Assembly: GCA_963575745.1 (NCBI GenBank)
Contig: CAUYUJ010022059.1
Location: 1,135,331 to 1,199,330, forward strand
Direction: 5' to 3'
DNA length: 64,000 bases
Source: Prorocentrum cordatum
Lineage: Eukaryota > Sar > Dinophyceae > Prorocentrales > Prorocentraceae
Shown: positions 28,973 through 40,520 of the stretch, piece after piece
How positions within the stretch are numbered: the first letter of the stretch is position 1
Layout: every line of letters begins with the position of its first letter
Made by a program: the position numbers and the translations under genes
Notes under the pieces: model-generated
What the model was told of the DNA's origin: nothing
Database searches by the model: none
What the model saw: the letters and a program-made list of their open reading frames with translations, nothing else

Positions 28973-29860
28973 TCTTCCCACGGGTCGTGGTCTTGGCTTC
29001 TTTCCTTTGCCCTTCAGGTCGTCCCCATGGTCAGCCCCCTGCCCATAAAGGGCACACGCCCGTCCCCCCTACTACATCCTAATCTTTGGTCCCTCTGCCG
29101 AACCAGTGCACCCTGTTGCCATGCCGAACCCAGCCCCGCCGGATCATCTCGCCCTATAGTTAACACATTCCTCAAGTCCTCCAACGATCTGATTTTTGAA
29201 GATCGCTGGCCCGTGGAACTTTCGAGCCCTTCTCTGGGACCGCTTGCGCCTCATATCACTGTGACAGCCCCGGACCCTGGAAACGCAGTCAAGACGCCAG
29301 AGATTAGAAACAACCGTCAGCGCGATTATATCGAGCCGCTCGGAACCTGGGCCTGGAGGTCTCGTTACGCCCCTGCACCAGAAGTCCGCGGAGGCCCCAG
29401 GGAGGTATCCACACAAACATTCAAAGACCTCGATATGTTTCCTCCTCCTCCGACCCAGCCCCGCTCAAAACACCTCTCCTAAACCTCTCTTGGGTCAAAC
29501 TCGCAGCAAACGTTTTCCTCCAGAAAGAATCTCGACCGAGCACGGCGATATACAACCTTGCGAACTTGTCCCCCCTTTCCCCAAACCCCGACGTTGTGAT
29601 GTTCAACGTCTGGACCTGCAAACGTCTGCACCCCTTCCCCGAGACCGGCTCTTCGCCCCATATTGTTATTTTACAATGCAGGGGGCCACAAGAGACCCCC
29701 AGGCGGAAAAATGGCCAAAGCCAGTCGCCCGGATTGCTCGAATAGTTGGAGGACTGGGCCCGCCTTCGTTCAAAATCAGCCCGTGGCCCCGAAGCCAGAC
29801 CGCCTTTTCATCCTGAGATTTTGGTCGACGGTCCTCGGGCCCAGTAAGGAGCAACCTCAG
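28973..29860. other. No recognisable gene
   Basis: Mixed-composition sequence with a plus-strand open frame to about 29,482 that lacks known motifs. A conserved family start (CCGCCGACCCTCTTGGCGTG) lies at 29,869 and recurs at 43,681. Confidence 0.35.
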
Positions 29861-29899
29861 AGCAAAACCCGCCGACCCTCTTGGCGTGTGGAAATCGCT

Positions 29900-30175
29900 C
29901 TTCCGTTGGTCGCCGTTGTCGTCGTCGTCGTCGTCGTCGTCGTCGTGTCGTCGCCGTCGTGTCGTCGCCGTCGTCTCTTCGTCGTCTCCGTCGTCGTCTC
30001 CGTTTCCGTCGTGTCCTCGTCGTCTCCGTCAATCGTCGTCCCCGTCGTCCCCCGTCTCCTTTCCATGGGCCCTCGCCGTCGTGTCGTCTCCCTGGCCTCC
30101 TCGTCGTGTCCGTCGTCTTGTGCTTCTCCGTCGTCTCCTCGACGTCTCCGTCAATCGTCGTCTCCGTCGTCCCCA
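29900..30175. repeat. (GTC)n/(TCGTCTCCG)n tract
   Basis: Trinucleotide GTC run at about 29,916-29,948, then imperfect CGTCTCCGTCGT units. Confidence 0.85.
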
Positions 30176-30214
30176 ATCTCCTTTACCTGGGCCCTCCTCC
30201 TTCAGCGCGCCAGC

Positions 30215-30930
30215 CAAACCGACATTGAGCAACGTCGTAGCTGAGTCGAAGGGAAGCCCCTTGCCTTTGATCCCCTTCCCGCCACGAAGGGGGGGATCCC
30301 AAGGCGTCCCGGGGGGGTGTCCTGGGGGGGGGGGGTCGCCCCCCATATACGCATTCCCCCGGGGCGGTTCTGGGGCCCAGAGACGCCCCAAGACGCGGCT
30401 AAAGTGCCTCAGCAATCCCAAAGACGGTCCTCGAGGGTCCCGAATCGCCGAATTGTCGCTCCAAGACGCCGAAGTAGCCTCCAGACGGCTCAACAGGTTT
30501 TCAAGACGCCCCAAGAGGCCTCCAAGAGCACTCCCAAGAGGGCCCCCAAGGGCAAAAATCTCAGGTTCCTTCAGATTTTGAACAATGTTGGCGTTCTCGC
30601 CTTGTCGGCTTCCCGACGCTCCATGACAGCCCAACAAATCCCCAACATCGCCAAAGATGCCTCCAGGAGGGCCCCAAAAACTACTCAAGAGGGCCCGGGG
30701 ACCGCTCAATAGGTCTCCAAGACAGCCCGAGAGGCCCCCCAAGAGGGCTCCAGGAGGGGGCCCAGACTGGGGACCTGAACGGACATCTCGCGCCATCGGC
30801 CCCAGAGGCTCCTTGGAGGCCCCCATGCCTTTAAGATGCCCCCGAAAAGCCCCCCAAGAGGCCCCCAGGAAGCGCCGAGAGGCTCCCGCGAGACTCCCAG
30901 GAGGCCCCCAAGAGCCCCCCAATAAGCCCC
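30215..30930 (+). repeat. CAAGAGG-family copy with conserved left end
   Basis: The left end (AACGTCGTAGCTGAGTCGAA, then GGGAAGCCCCTTGCCTTTGATCCCC split over the next bases) matches 43,822-43,865. G runs and two array blocks (30,372-30,555 and 30,635-30,930) follow around a core near 30,555-30,630 (GGTTCCTTCAGATTTTG). It abuts the retrotransposon that begins near 30,960. Confidence 0.8.
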
Positions 30931-30973
30931 AAAGCTATCCCCACGAGGCCACCGAAAGAAAAGGAACCACGGC

Positions 30974-31780
30974 CACCGCCAGCGGCGGGCGCAGCAGCAG
31001 CCGGCACCCGCAGCGCAGGCGCAGGCGCAGCAGGCGCGGCCCCTGCGGGCGCCAGCGCCGGCGCAGTACCAGCAGCGCCGTCAGCCGAAGCGCCCGCCGA
31101 GGGGGAGGAGAAGGAGAAGAAGGAGCTGGCAGCAGCAGTGGAAGCAGCGCGGGCGCGCGCGAAGGCTGGCGGTGGGGCGCGTGCATCCTAGCCAGAGCAT
31201 CTACGCGAGCAACCTCTCTACTGGGGGGCCGAGGCTGAAGAAGCGGATCGAGTCGCTCAAGGACGCGGAGTTCATCCTTCCCGAGACTCGCGTCTAGGCG
31301 GAGGGCAGCAACGAGATCCTGGAAACCTGGGCGACAGGGGCTGGAAGGCGGTAGTCACGCGGCGCGGGCGGAGCAAGCGAGCGGAGCTTGCAGGAGGCGT
31401 CGGACTCGCAGTGCGTTCTCATCTCGCAGCGCAGTCACTGCGGCACCTCGCCGCGAAGGAGGAGCAGGCCGTCGGGTTGAGGCAGATCGACGAGGACGAG
31501 GTTGCCAGGGCCGATCGACTTCAAAGATGTGGCGGCGATCCCCGGGAGGTGGAAGGGGCGCCGTTGGCGGGGGCGGCGGCGACCACCCGTGGACACTGAG
31601 GGCTACGGGTCGCAGCTGGTGACTGGAACGCGGAGCCGCGCGAGCTCAAGCAGGCGGGCTGGCTCATGGTGCTCGACACGGTGGCGCGCGCGCCGACGGA
31701 CGCGCAGTGCGCGCGCGCGGAGCCCAGCGAGGATGCTCGACTACGCGCTGCGTTCGGAGTCCTTTCAGTGCATCCCGTAG
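30974..31780 (+). pseudogene. Leader and APE-type endonuclease remnant of copy A
   Basis: An Ala-rich frame (PAAPSAEAPAEGEEKEKKE) ends in a stop near 31,190. The endonuclease then starts as SIYASNLSTGGPRLKKRIE and has stops and frame shifts before VAAGDWNAEPRELKQAGW, whose GDWN (31,618-31,629) is the GDFN metal-site motif of APE-like endonucleases. LDYALRSESF near 31,737 fits the domain's final strand. The enzyme would nick target DNA. The damage makes it non-functional. Confidence 0.6.
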
Positions 31781-31783
31781 GAG

Positions 31784-32842
31784 GTGGTGTGGAACCAGAC
31801 GGACCCAGGCGACCACTTCGGCGGCGGGCTACATCTACGTGGAGAGACGGAGCCAGCACTGCAGATGCCGCTCAACCTCCCCGCGCCGACGCCCTTACCA
31901 GACACGCCGAAGAAGAAGGCAGACCCCAACAGCAAGAGGTCAAAGCAGAAAGCGAACGCTAATCAACATCAGATATTCAACGGGGGATTACAGCGCGCGC
32001 CGGAGAACTCGGAGCTTCCGACTTCTTCGACGCCCGCCCCTCCACGCGCGAGCAGCGGTGGGTTCGAGCCCGCCCGCTGCAAGGGCGTGCCCAACGAGCG
32101 CAGGGTCGTCGATGGCGAGATGGAGGACCTGTTCGGCGGCTACGAGACCCGCGAGGACGGCGGCGAGGTCAGCGACTACGACGAGCAAGAGACCGAGCAG
32201 GAGGTCAAGCACGCTGCCGAGACGGTCTTCGACATTCCAGTGGGGCAGCGCGACGCTGCCTGGCAACTCGAGATTGAGCGGGCGCATCGGGGACCGTCGT
32301 TCCTGGAGGTCACCGCCCGACTACATCAAGGAGACGGCGTCGTTCCTGTTCGACCCGTTCGGCGCCGGCGAGCTCGGCGCGCAACTCGGAGCGCGGCGTG
32401 GGTTCGCGCTGCCGAGCAGTATTACTTGGGCACGTTGAAGATCGAGCCCGCGGAGAGGAGCAAATTCGGCGGGCGCGGCGAAGCCGTTTGCTTCGCCACC
32501 AGGACCCTGCGCATGAGTGACAACGTCGCGTGCGACATGGGCTCTTCAATTTCGCGGCGCGGCACGCTGCCGCCCTGCCTGGTCGAGCTGAGGCGCCGCC
32601 AGGGGAAGGGCCCGCGCGGGCGGCGCCTGCCGGCCCGCGCCCAGGCCATGAGCGGGTCGACCCCCGGCGGCAGCATCGTCGAGATGATAGGCAAGCAAGA
32701 GCGCAAACGGCGAGCGACAAGGTTCGGGATCAGCGGCGTGAGCGCCGCGACGCTCCAGAGCCTTCAAGTGGAAGCCTTGGCTGCGGCAAGGAAGGGCAAG
32801 CGCGCGAAGGCGCAGGGGGCGCCGATCGCTCGCGCCAGCTGA
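31784..32842 (+). pseudogene. Linker region between endonuclease and RT of copy A
   Basis: Charged, coiled or disordered coding-like sequence (PDTPKKKADPNSKRSKQK, EVSDYDEQETEQEVKHAAE) that changes frame near 32,320. No domain was recognised. Position and composition fit the segment between EN and RT in LINE ORF2 proteins. Confidence 0.45.
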
Positions 32843-33023
32843 GCGAAGGGGCAGGGGGCGGTCGGCGGCGACAAGCAGCGCCGACGCGCGCGGGACAAGC
32901 CGCAGTGCGACAACGAGGTCAGGTCGGCCGGGCGGGCCGCGACCAACATGGTCGGGCGCGCGGGCGCGAAGGGCGCGCAGTGGAAGGGGAAGTGGGCCAG
33001 CAAATGCACCGAGGGCCGCCATC

Positions 33024-34330
33024 TTGGACAAGCTCGGGAATGCCAGAGAAGCGGCGCCGGTGGAAGACTGGGCCCCCGTCGCCCTGGAGAGCCCCAACTG
33101 CGCGGTCGACTCGGCGCGCATGGCGAAGGGCGTCGAGCACTTGCGGGCCTTGGCCCGCGAGTGGCTTCCCCCCGGCGCGAGGGGGGGGGTTCTCAACGTC
33201 GTCGCGCTGGTGGAGAGCACGGGCGCGTGGCCTCGGCAGCTCGCGGTCGCGCTTGTCAGCCTCCTTCGCAAAGATGCTGACGGCGATCGACCGACTGGAT
33301 TGCTTTCGGATGCGGTGGGGATCTGGCCGGAGATCAAGAGCGAGTACACTGACGAGCGGGGCGCCGCGGTGGCGGGCAAGTGGGGCGCCGCGGCGGCGGG
33401 CAACAGCGCTCTCAAGGAGGCGTTGGTTCGCCCGTTCGCCAAGGAGGTGCGGGAGTGAGCGCCCGCGCGGATCTACCCAGTCACCGCGCTGTGAGACTTA
33501 GCTGAGTTCCACGACTCGCTGGGGCTGGCCCCCACCATGAGCGAGGGGCTCAGGCGCGGGCTCCCAGCCAGCACTTTGCACTTGGAGATGCCGAGCAGCG
33601 CTCGGCTCTCCAGAGAGAGGGCGGCGCGCGCGGGGCCCGTCGCCCCAGATCGATCGATCTGCGCAGGAGCTTGCCGAGGCATCGACTGCCGCAGGGCGGT
33701 GCTCTACGCGGCGCCGGAGAGGGCGAACTGCAAGTGCCGACACGCGCTGGCGCGCTCGTGGGTAGACGACGTCGCGACGAGGAAGGAGGGCTCGCGGCGC
33801 GAGGTGATGGGGCTGCTCGCAGGGGCAGGCGCGGACATCGCGTCGGGCGCCAGGCAGGACGCGCTCGCGCCGCCAAGCAAGTCTGCCCCGAGTGGCAACG
33901 ACGCGAACACGACCAAGGAGGTGGCGCCCAAGCAGAGGACGCGCAACATTGCCTCCAGGGTGAAGAACCAGGCGCCCGACCTGGGCATCGTGGCCGCGGC
34001 GTCGGCGGCGGCAGGGGCAAGCGCGCCAGGCGCGCCGCTCGCGCTGGCCGGCGGGCGTCGGGGGCGCCGACGACGGCGCGATGCGAGCGGAGAGCCAGAA
34101 GAGGAGCAAGGCCGGTCGTGCAGCGAGGGTCCTTGCCTCGCGCGGCCTTCGCGCGCCAGGTGTCCGGCGCGGCTCCGAGCGCGGTCGCGAAGTGGAGGCG
34201 CGGGCTGGCATCGGTAGTGGTCCCTCGCCGTAAGAGGCGTTGTCTCGCGACGCTGCTGCAGCTGGAGACCGGGGCGGGCGACCCAGCGTTCGGTTCGGCC
34301 TACGCGCTGCTAGACTCGTGGATGCGCAGC
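33024..34330 (+). pseudogene. Reverse transcriptase remnant of copy A
   Basis: 33,024-33,458 carries the fingers (WPRQLAVALVSLLRKDADG, RPTGLLSDAVGIW). A stop and a frame change follow. Motif A reads DLAEFHDSLGL at about 33,496-33,525. Motif C reads ARSWVDDVATRKEG, with the catalytic Asp pair at 33,765-33,770. The thumb (TRNIASRVKNQAPDLGI) follows, and a later piece (RRCLATLLQLETGAGDPAFG) is in another frame. The order matches the RT of dinoflagellate LINE-like elements. Motif B was not located, so part of the palm is missing or too decayed. Confidence 0.7.
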
Positions 34331-35070
34331 ATCAGCGAGCCGATGGGAAGGAAGAGCGTCGGCATCATCTGGCCCAAGATCGTCGCCGCGATGCAGCGGG
34401 AAAAGGGTGCTGCGCAGGTGGCGAGACGTAGCAGGAATTGCCCGCGCGATGGTCGTCACGCTCTGGGACATTGGCCGGCATCCAGTCTGGCCCTGGCACC
34501 GGGCATCCAACGAGGGCCGGGTCTTCAGCGGGAGCGACCCCAGCACCTTGGGCGGCCGCGTGGTCACCAGCGACCTGAAAGGCGGCAATCAGGAGCACCG
34601 CGGAGACCAACCAGCGGACCAGGGCGGCGAGGCACTGCGCGGGAGGCGGGCTGGAAGGAGAAGCTGACCTCCGCTCAGCGCACAAGGCGTTTGGCAAGCT
34701 GGGGAAGAAGGGCGGGTCCGACAAAGTGGGGGCGTACCTCGCGATCATGACTGGCGGGGTCTGGTCAGGCCAAGGCAGCGCGCGGCGGACCTCGGCATCG
34801 GGGTCGACGACGCCATGCGCCCGAGGTGCGGCGAAGCGGCAGGAACGTGGCAGCGTCGCGCGCGGGAGTGCAAGTGCAACGAGACACTGGAGGGGCGCCA
34901 GAAATTGCAGCACCTGGTGAACAAGGCCGCGACCGAGGTTGAGAACCAATCGTGTCTGCGGCTGAGAGGCATTTTGCCAACGAGCTGGACGAAGGTCAAG
35001 CCCCCACCCGAACAAGGCGAGGAGCTGTACGAGAGGTTCGGCGCCACGGAAAACCTGGACGGCGACGAGT

Positions 35071-35577
35071 GGTTCATCACGACAGGCGACGCGTTGGGAG
35101 GCGAGTGCGCAATGGACCCGAGGATCCGGAGTGGCTTGGGGTTGGGTGCTCTTCCGCACCCTGGATGCGAGCGAGGCCAAGGTTGTAGTAGGAGGCCGTG
35201 GTGCCCTCTCAGGATGGGGACGGAGTGTCAACAGAGGCGAGCACATGGCCCTGAAGAGCGTTCTTGAGGCGTGCAACGGCTTCGGCAAGATCAAGTACAC
35301 CGCGGAGTCGTCGTATGTGGTCAGAGGCGTGGCGAAGCTGACGGCAGAGAAGATGCCGAAAACGCACGTTGACCTGTGGAGCGCGGCGAAAAACAACATC
35401 GAGGGCAATCAACTGGAAACTGTGAAAGTCGAGAGCCACCTCAGCGCGCAGGAGGCTGGCTTCAACACGATCGACTGGTTGAACAATTCGCTGGCGGATG
35501 GCTTTGTGGACAGCATCATCGAGCAGGCGCACATGCCAAGGGCGCAGGTCAAGACTGTCGGCTTCGCCGAATGCTGA
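35071..35577 (+). pseudogene. RNase H remnant of copy A
   Basis: WFITTGDALGGECAMDPRI (first metal-site Asp region) is followed after a frame change by GWVLFRTLDASEAKV, then SVNRGEHMALKSVLEA (the Glu helix), YTAESSYVVRGVAK (Glu replacing the usual Asp) and WLNNSLADGFVDS (last Asp). This is a type I RNase H, used to remove the RNA strand. It is followed at 35,577 by a stop and a frame change. Confidence 0.7.
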
Positions 35578-36038
35578 TCAGGGACCGCGCCTACGCCACT
35601 CCCATGGCCTTCATCGAGATCGAGCCGTCCCAGGCGCCAAGCGTGAAGACCAGGAAGGAGGCCCACGCGGAGAAGTGGAGGAGGGCGAAAACGCTCGCAG
35701 AGACGAAGCACAATATCGCCAACCACGTGAGCGGGAAACACTGCATCTGCTTGCGGCGTGGCCCGAGGATGCTCATGACGGCTGCGGACGCTTGGTTGGC
35801 AGGTGACCGAAGGGCCATGGTCAGGACCGGCACCGCGCACGGCACCAAGCGAAGCAGACTGCAGATCGGGAACCAGGAGGCGCACGAGAGCCCCACCATC
35901 GTCTACGACAAGACGCTGGAGCTGCACTACTGCACGAAGTGCGGATGCATCGGCAGACACGGCATGCGCAAGCGCGTGGCGAAGTGTGACGAGCAAGCTG
36001 GTCAGATGGGCCGGCAGAACCTGTCGCGCATCAAGTAG
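35578..36038 (+). pseudogene. C-terminal zinc-finger-like segment of copy A
   Basis: The frame that ends at 36,038 continues from the RNase H with helical basic sequence and HYCTKCGCIGRHGM...KRVAKCDE, a CxxC...C arrangement that suggests zinc binding. It ends ...GRQNLSRIK at a TAG. Such C-terminal fingers are common in LINE ORF2 proteins. Confidence 0.55.
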
Positions 36039-36240
36039 GGGCTCCAGCCAGGGACGAAAGCGCTGGACAAGGAGTTCAACGCGAAGAAGATGCGCACTGG
36101 GAGCTGAATGCTCCGCCCCGACTGAGCCCAGACTGGGCTCGAGGCGCCGTCGGCCCCACGGCGCAAAAGTCGTCGTCGTCGTCGTTCAGGGTCGGCGGCA
36201 CCGGCCGTAAGGCCTCTCCAATACTTTGGATCTCTTAATA

Positions 36241-37509
36241 ATGGGGGGATATACTTTTGTGGGGGTCTAACGGGCCTCATCAAACAAGATTGTTTCGGGA
36301 TCTCGATCCTGAACTCGTTGTTGCACCGCTCTTGGGGGGGTCCCAAACGCGCTGTCAAACACTTTCTGGACCCGCCCCCCGCTACTGAGAGACCTGGAGC
36401 AAGTCAAAAGCCTCCAGTTGTATCTTCTCACGACGCGACGAACCCACACATCCCACGCTTCGATTTGTTCGATGCGTGGGCCGCTTCGGCGGGCGCAGGA
36501 GGATTCAGGCGCAGCAGTGGGGACAGGAGGGAGGAGGGAGGAACGAGGAGGAGGAGGAGGAGGAGGAGGAGGAGGAGGAGCTCTCGACCCCTTCCCCAAG
36601 ACCAGCGCTTCATCCCGACAATTGTTTGACGGCTCCGACGGCCGAGACTGGCCTCAAAAAGCTAAACACATCTGAGCAAACCGGCCGCCCAGACCCCGTC
36701 GAGGTGCTGGGGGAAGCCTCTCGCCATCGCTCGGACGTCCATTCCCCGTGCTTGTTACGGTTTCGTGCATGTATTCTTCCGCAACGTGGTCCAGAAGGCC
36801 CCTCGATGGTCCCCGCCAAGAAGAGCTGCACACGTCCGAGCGATGCCAAGGCCTGGGGAGCCGCGCTGTCCTCGACCCTGAACGGCAGGAGGGCCGGCGA
36901 CAACTGCGAGTGGATGAACGCTCGCGCGGCGGGAGGGGAGCGGCGAGCGCGGAGGGGAGTGGCGCAGGCGGCTGCCGTTGGGGGCGACAGCGAGGCCCCG
37001 ATTCGAGGGCGACGGCAAGGAGAAGGTGAAGTCGGACCAGAATAAATCGGGAACCTCTGAGAATGTGCGAAGCTGGAAGGTGTGTCGGGAGCCGCGGTCG
37101 TTCCGAGGCGCTCTGGGGCGATTTATCTGTCCGAGGCCTGCCCAATGATCGTCAGCCGCCCTCCGCGTCTCGGCTCTACGCATAGAGCTTCTAAACGTCG
37201 TTAGCCTTTTTCGGATTTCCCGCAGCGCCCTCGTGGCCACGGCCAGATTCTGCTCGGAGTGGTGGCCAAAAAATACCTGGACGGGACCAGTGTTTGGGCC
37301 CCGCGCGGTGGGCAGAAGGTGGCCGCCGCGGGAACGACACAATGGAACCAAGCAATTCTCAAACTGTGATTGCGCTTGGGTGTATTCAGTCTGACCCCAA
37401 GCCGTGTCATCAGGCTTCTATCGATTCGATCCTCGGCCGCTACGAACCGCGCAGCAAATATACGTATGCATGAACAAACTGGTTTGCAACAGCTCTTGCG
37501 AACGTGTTC
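36241..37509. other. No recognisable gene; short (GGA)n tract at 36,533-36,583
   Basis: GC-rich unique sequence with one GGA microsatellite whose Glu- or Arg-rich frames are artefacts. No coding motif was seen. Confidence 0.4.
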
Positions 37510-37890
37510 ACATGGAGGTGACAATCTACACCACTTGTGGGGATCAGCTCTGATACAGAGGTTCCAGGCGTCGAAGCAAGAGTGGTGCCGACCGATCGTG
37601 CACAGACAGGTACAAGCATCCCAAGGAAAAGGCTACGGGCCGGGGTGGGTGGGTGGGGGTGGGGCGTGGGGGGAAAGGAGGCTTGAGGGCACATATTAAT
37701 AGTAACAGGAGACATCATCCACACTCTCCTCTTCACATTCCCGCGCAACCACACACAGGTGACCATCTAGATTGCTCGTGAGGATGCAAAGGTGCCGCGC
37801 GTCGAAGCGGAAGTGGTGCCTGCCGAGGTGTACACAGACTGGCTGGAACAACTACAAAACTATTTGGCTTCAAGCCCACGCATCCCAAAT
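37510..37890 (+). repeat. Diverged tandem duplication, offset about 242 bp
   Basis: GGTGACAATCTA at 37,516 and GGTGACCATCTA at 37,758 are each followed by a GCGTCGAAGC...AGTGGTGCC segment and a GTACACAGAC-like motif (near 37,570-37,610 and 37,798-37,840). An old duplication that is now strongly diverged. Confidence 0.5.
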
Positions 37891-38415
37891 CCCAAGAGGA
37901 GTGCCCAAAACCGGCGGTTCCCAGGGCGGGTGCGTGGAAAATATACGGAACAACAACAAGCGGGGCAGAAGGACTCAGCCAGAGGCCAACGTGGCGATAT
38001 TGTCACGATCGTGGGCAATCAATGTATGCACCGTGACCTTACATGGTTTCGGAGAATTCGAGGATGACGCGGGTGTCCACTTCCGACCCGACAGGGCCGG
38101 TCTTTCCAAGGCAAAATGAAGGCGGCCCGTCCTGCTGCAACGTCCATGGAACCGCTGGCGCCTGCGATCAAACTCTCAGGACCTAGATTCCACAGGTGAA
38201 CGAACAGCACCTCCCGAATTGGCATTGATGAAAAACTCTGGGTGGCCGCGATAGCGGTGTATGATAGATGCAGAGATGCAGGGATCCCACCAGCCCTTTG
38301 GGCGTGAGTGGTTTAGAGAGCTCTCTCTGTTCTCAACCCCCCTTCTTCCCCTTCCGGAAGGGGTTTACCCCTCCCCCTCCCCCCTCCCCCTGGGCCTGGA
38401 GAGTCTTTGATCGAT
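37891..38415. other. No recognisable gene
   Basis: Unique sequence ending in C-rich runs (38,370-38,395). Nothing recognised. Confidence 0.4.
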
Positions 38416-38419
38416 CCCC

Positions 38420-38740
38420 TCCAAGATGGCCCCGAGAAGCGCCCAGGAGGCACCAAGAGGCCCCAAGATGGCCCCAGGAGGCCCCCAGGAGGCCCCCAAG
38501 AGGCCTCCAAGAGGCCCCCAAGATGCCCCCAAGAGGCCCCCACGAGGCCCCAAGAGGCTCCCCCGAGGCACCCAAGACGCTCCTGGAAGCCCCTGGGGCC
38601 GCCAAGAGGCCCCCAAGACGCCCCAAACGGCCTCCAAGAGGCTCCCAAGAGGCCCGAAGAGGCTCCCCCAAGGCACCCAAGACGCTCCTAGAAGCCCCTG
38701 GGGCCGCCAAGAGGCCCCCAAGACGCCCCAAAAGGGGACG
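38420..38740 (+). repeat. CAAGAGG-type array with a 105-bp higher-order repeat
   Basis: Units CCAAGAGGCCCC. A segment starting GGCTCCCCCGAGGCACCCAAG is repeated 105 bp later (38,556 and 38,661) with few changes, showing recent segmental duplication in the array. Confidence 0.88.
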
Positions 38741-38744
38741 AGGT

Positions 38745-39172
38745 GCCCGAACGCCTCACGCCACGAGGAGCCCGAACGACTCACACCAGGACGAGGGGCC
38801 CGAACGACTCACACCACGAAGAGCCCGAACGACTCACACCAGAAGGAGGGGCCCGAACGACTCACACCAGGACGAGGCGCCCGAACGACTCACACCACGA
38901 GGAGCCCGAACGACTCACACCACGACGCGGGCCCCGAACGACTCACACCACGAGGAGCCCGAACGAGTCACACCAGGAGGAGGGGCCCGAACGACTCACA
39001 CCAGGACGAGGGGCCCGAACAACTCACACCACGAGAAGCCCGAACGACTCACACCAGGACGAAGAGCCCGAACGACTCACACCACGAAGAGCCCGAACGA
39101 CTCACACCAGGAAGAAGGGCCCGAACGACTCACACCAGGACGAGAAACCCCAAACGACTCAAACCACGAGGA
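38745..39172 (+). repeat. Alternating 27/30-bp array (GCCCGAACGACTCACACCA)
   Basis: About 16 copies of GCCCGAACGACTCACACCA followed by either CGAGGA or GGACGAGGG. It continues directly from the CAAGAGG array. Frames reading PERLTP or PNDSHQ repeats are artefacts. Confidence 0.92.
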
Positions 39173-39695
39173 GCGCTTTCTCTCCCTCCTCCTCCGCCTC
39201 GTCCTTCTCCCGCTCCCACCACAAGGAGGATGTACAAGGAGGCGGGAGGAAGGAGGAACAGGGGAGATATGCGGGGGCAGGCGGAAACACGCCTGAAAAA
39301 CACGACTGTCGGCATGCTTCGCAAGAGTTGCTGTTTTGAGATGGGCTGGTGGGGATACGCGAAGCGTAAAGAATTTGGGAGAATTTGTTAAGATGGCAAA
39401 ACCGCCAGCATCCCAGAATGATGAAGACGGCGCAGTAGCGTCAACGTCGATCGAAAACACAGCGTTACTTCGATGCAACCTCTCAAATTCGCAGGCGGTG
39501 AACTGATGATGGGGGGGCGAAGCTTCTCTGCCGTGCAATTCGGCCCATGGATCCTTCGGGCAGACGCCGCCCCCCAATGCGTGGCGCGGCGGCCCCATCG
39601 CGGTTCAAAAACACCTCGCCCTGGGCCATGGCCGCTCCGAGCCGCGACTGCGTCTGCAGACGGGTCAGGTTTTCCTGACTGCCTCCGGCTGCAAC
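39173..39695. other. No recognisable gene
   Basis: Starts with a (TCC)-rich stretch (39,180-39,215), then unique sequence. Nothing recognised. Confidence 0.4.
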
Positions 39696-39699
39696 GCGC

Positions 39700-40150
39700 A
39701 AGGCAAAAAAAAAACTTTACAGGTAAGAAAATGTGTTTTGCCTGTGGCGTTTTTTTTTTTGCCTTGCGCGTCGGGTCCCCGGGGCACTGGCCGGGGCGCG
39801 CGCGCCGGGCGGGGGGGTGCTCCTCCGCTTCCCTCGGCCTGGCTCACAAAAGGAATCGCGACCAGGGTTTTTGCCGGTGGCGCTCCTGGGGCCCAAAGAA
39901 GGAATCGCGACCTGGGTTTTTGCCTGTGGCGCTTTTTTTTTGCCTTGCGCGTCGGGCCTCCGGGTCTTGCCGAGAGCGCGCGCGTGTAGAGGAAGTGCTC
40001 CCCTGCTCTCCTCCGCGTCAGTGGCACTCCTGAAGCCCAAAGAAGGAATCGTGACCTGGGTTTTTGCCTGTGGCGTTCTGGGGCCCAAAGAAGGAATCGT
40101 GACCTGGGTTTTTGGCCTGTGGCGTTTTACTTTCGCCTGCGCGCTCGGGC
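39700..40150 (+). repeat. Nested repeats (AAAGAAGGAATCGCGACC / TTTTTGCCTGTGGCG)
   Basis: The motif pair CCCAAAGAAGGAATCG...GACCTGGGTTTTTGCC and TGTGGCGTTTTTTTTTGCCT, then TGCGCGTCGGGC occurs four to five times with different spacing (39,735; 39,855; 39,892; 40,038; 40,090). Poly-T runs of 8-10 occur inside. Confidence 0.8.
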
Positions 40151-40274
40151 CGGGCGGACGGAGGTGCCATGCGGACGCAGCCACTGGAGCCTTCGGTGGA
40201 GCTGCATATGGGGCCACGACCCGTGTGAGGGGTGTGAGGAGATATGTTCGGGCATGCGGTGACAGTGCTGACGA

Positions 40275-40520
40275 TGACGGGAGGGGGGAGGAGGAGGAGG
40301 AGGAGGAGAGGAGGAGGAACGCGGGGGACTGAACGCTGGAGGCCGATGCGAAGTACTAAAGATGAGGAGGTGTATTAGGAGAGGGACGACGACAAAGAGA
40401 ACGAGAAGGAAGAGAAGGAGGAGGAGCAAGAGGGGGGACGCAGGAGGAGGAGGCAGAGGAGAAGGAGGCACAGAACGAGGACGAAGAGGAGGACGAGGAG
40501 AAAATGGGAGGGAGGAGAAA
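40275..40520. repeat. (GGA)n purine tracts
   Basis: Two GGA/GAGGA-rich stretches (40,281-40,318 and 40,395-40,520) separated by about 75 bp. Confidence 0.8.

Larger units (their letters stand above)
30960..36240 (+). mobile_element. Decayed non-LTR retrotransposon (copy A): EN, RT, RNase H, zinc finger
   Basis: On the plus strand, recognisable parts occur in LINE order: an Ala-rich leader (30,974-31,190), an APE-type endonuclease (31,190-31,780, GDWN motif), a linker, an RT with motifs A and C (33,024-34,330), an RNase H (35,071-35,577) and a C-terminal CxxC zinc-finger-like segment (35,578-36,038). The frame changes at least eight times and several in-frame stops occur, so this copy is dead. 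No LTR, and no poly(A) tail; the 3' end is a GGGTCGGCGGCACCGGCC stretch that is partly repeated at 44,405. No spliced leader is seen at the 5' end, which abuts a CAAGAGG array and may be truncated. Confidence 0.75.
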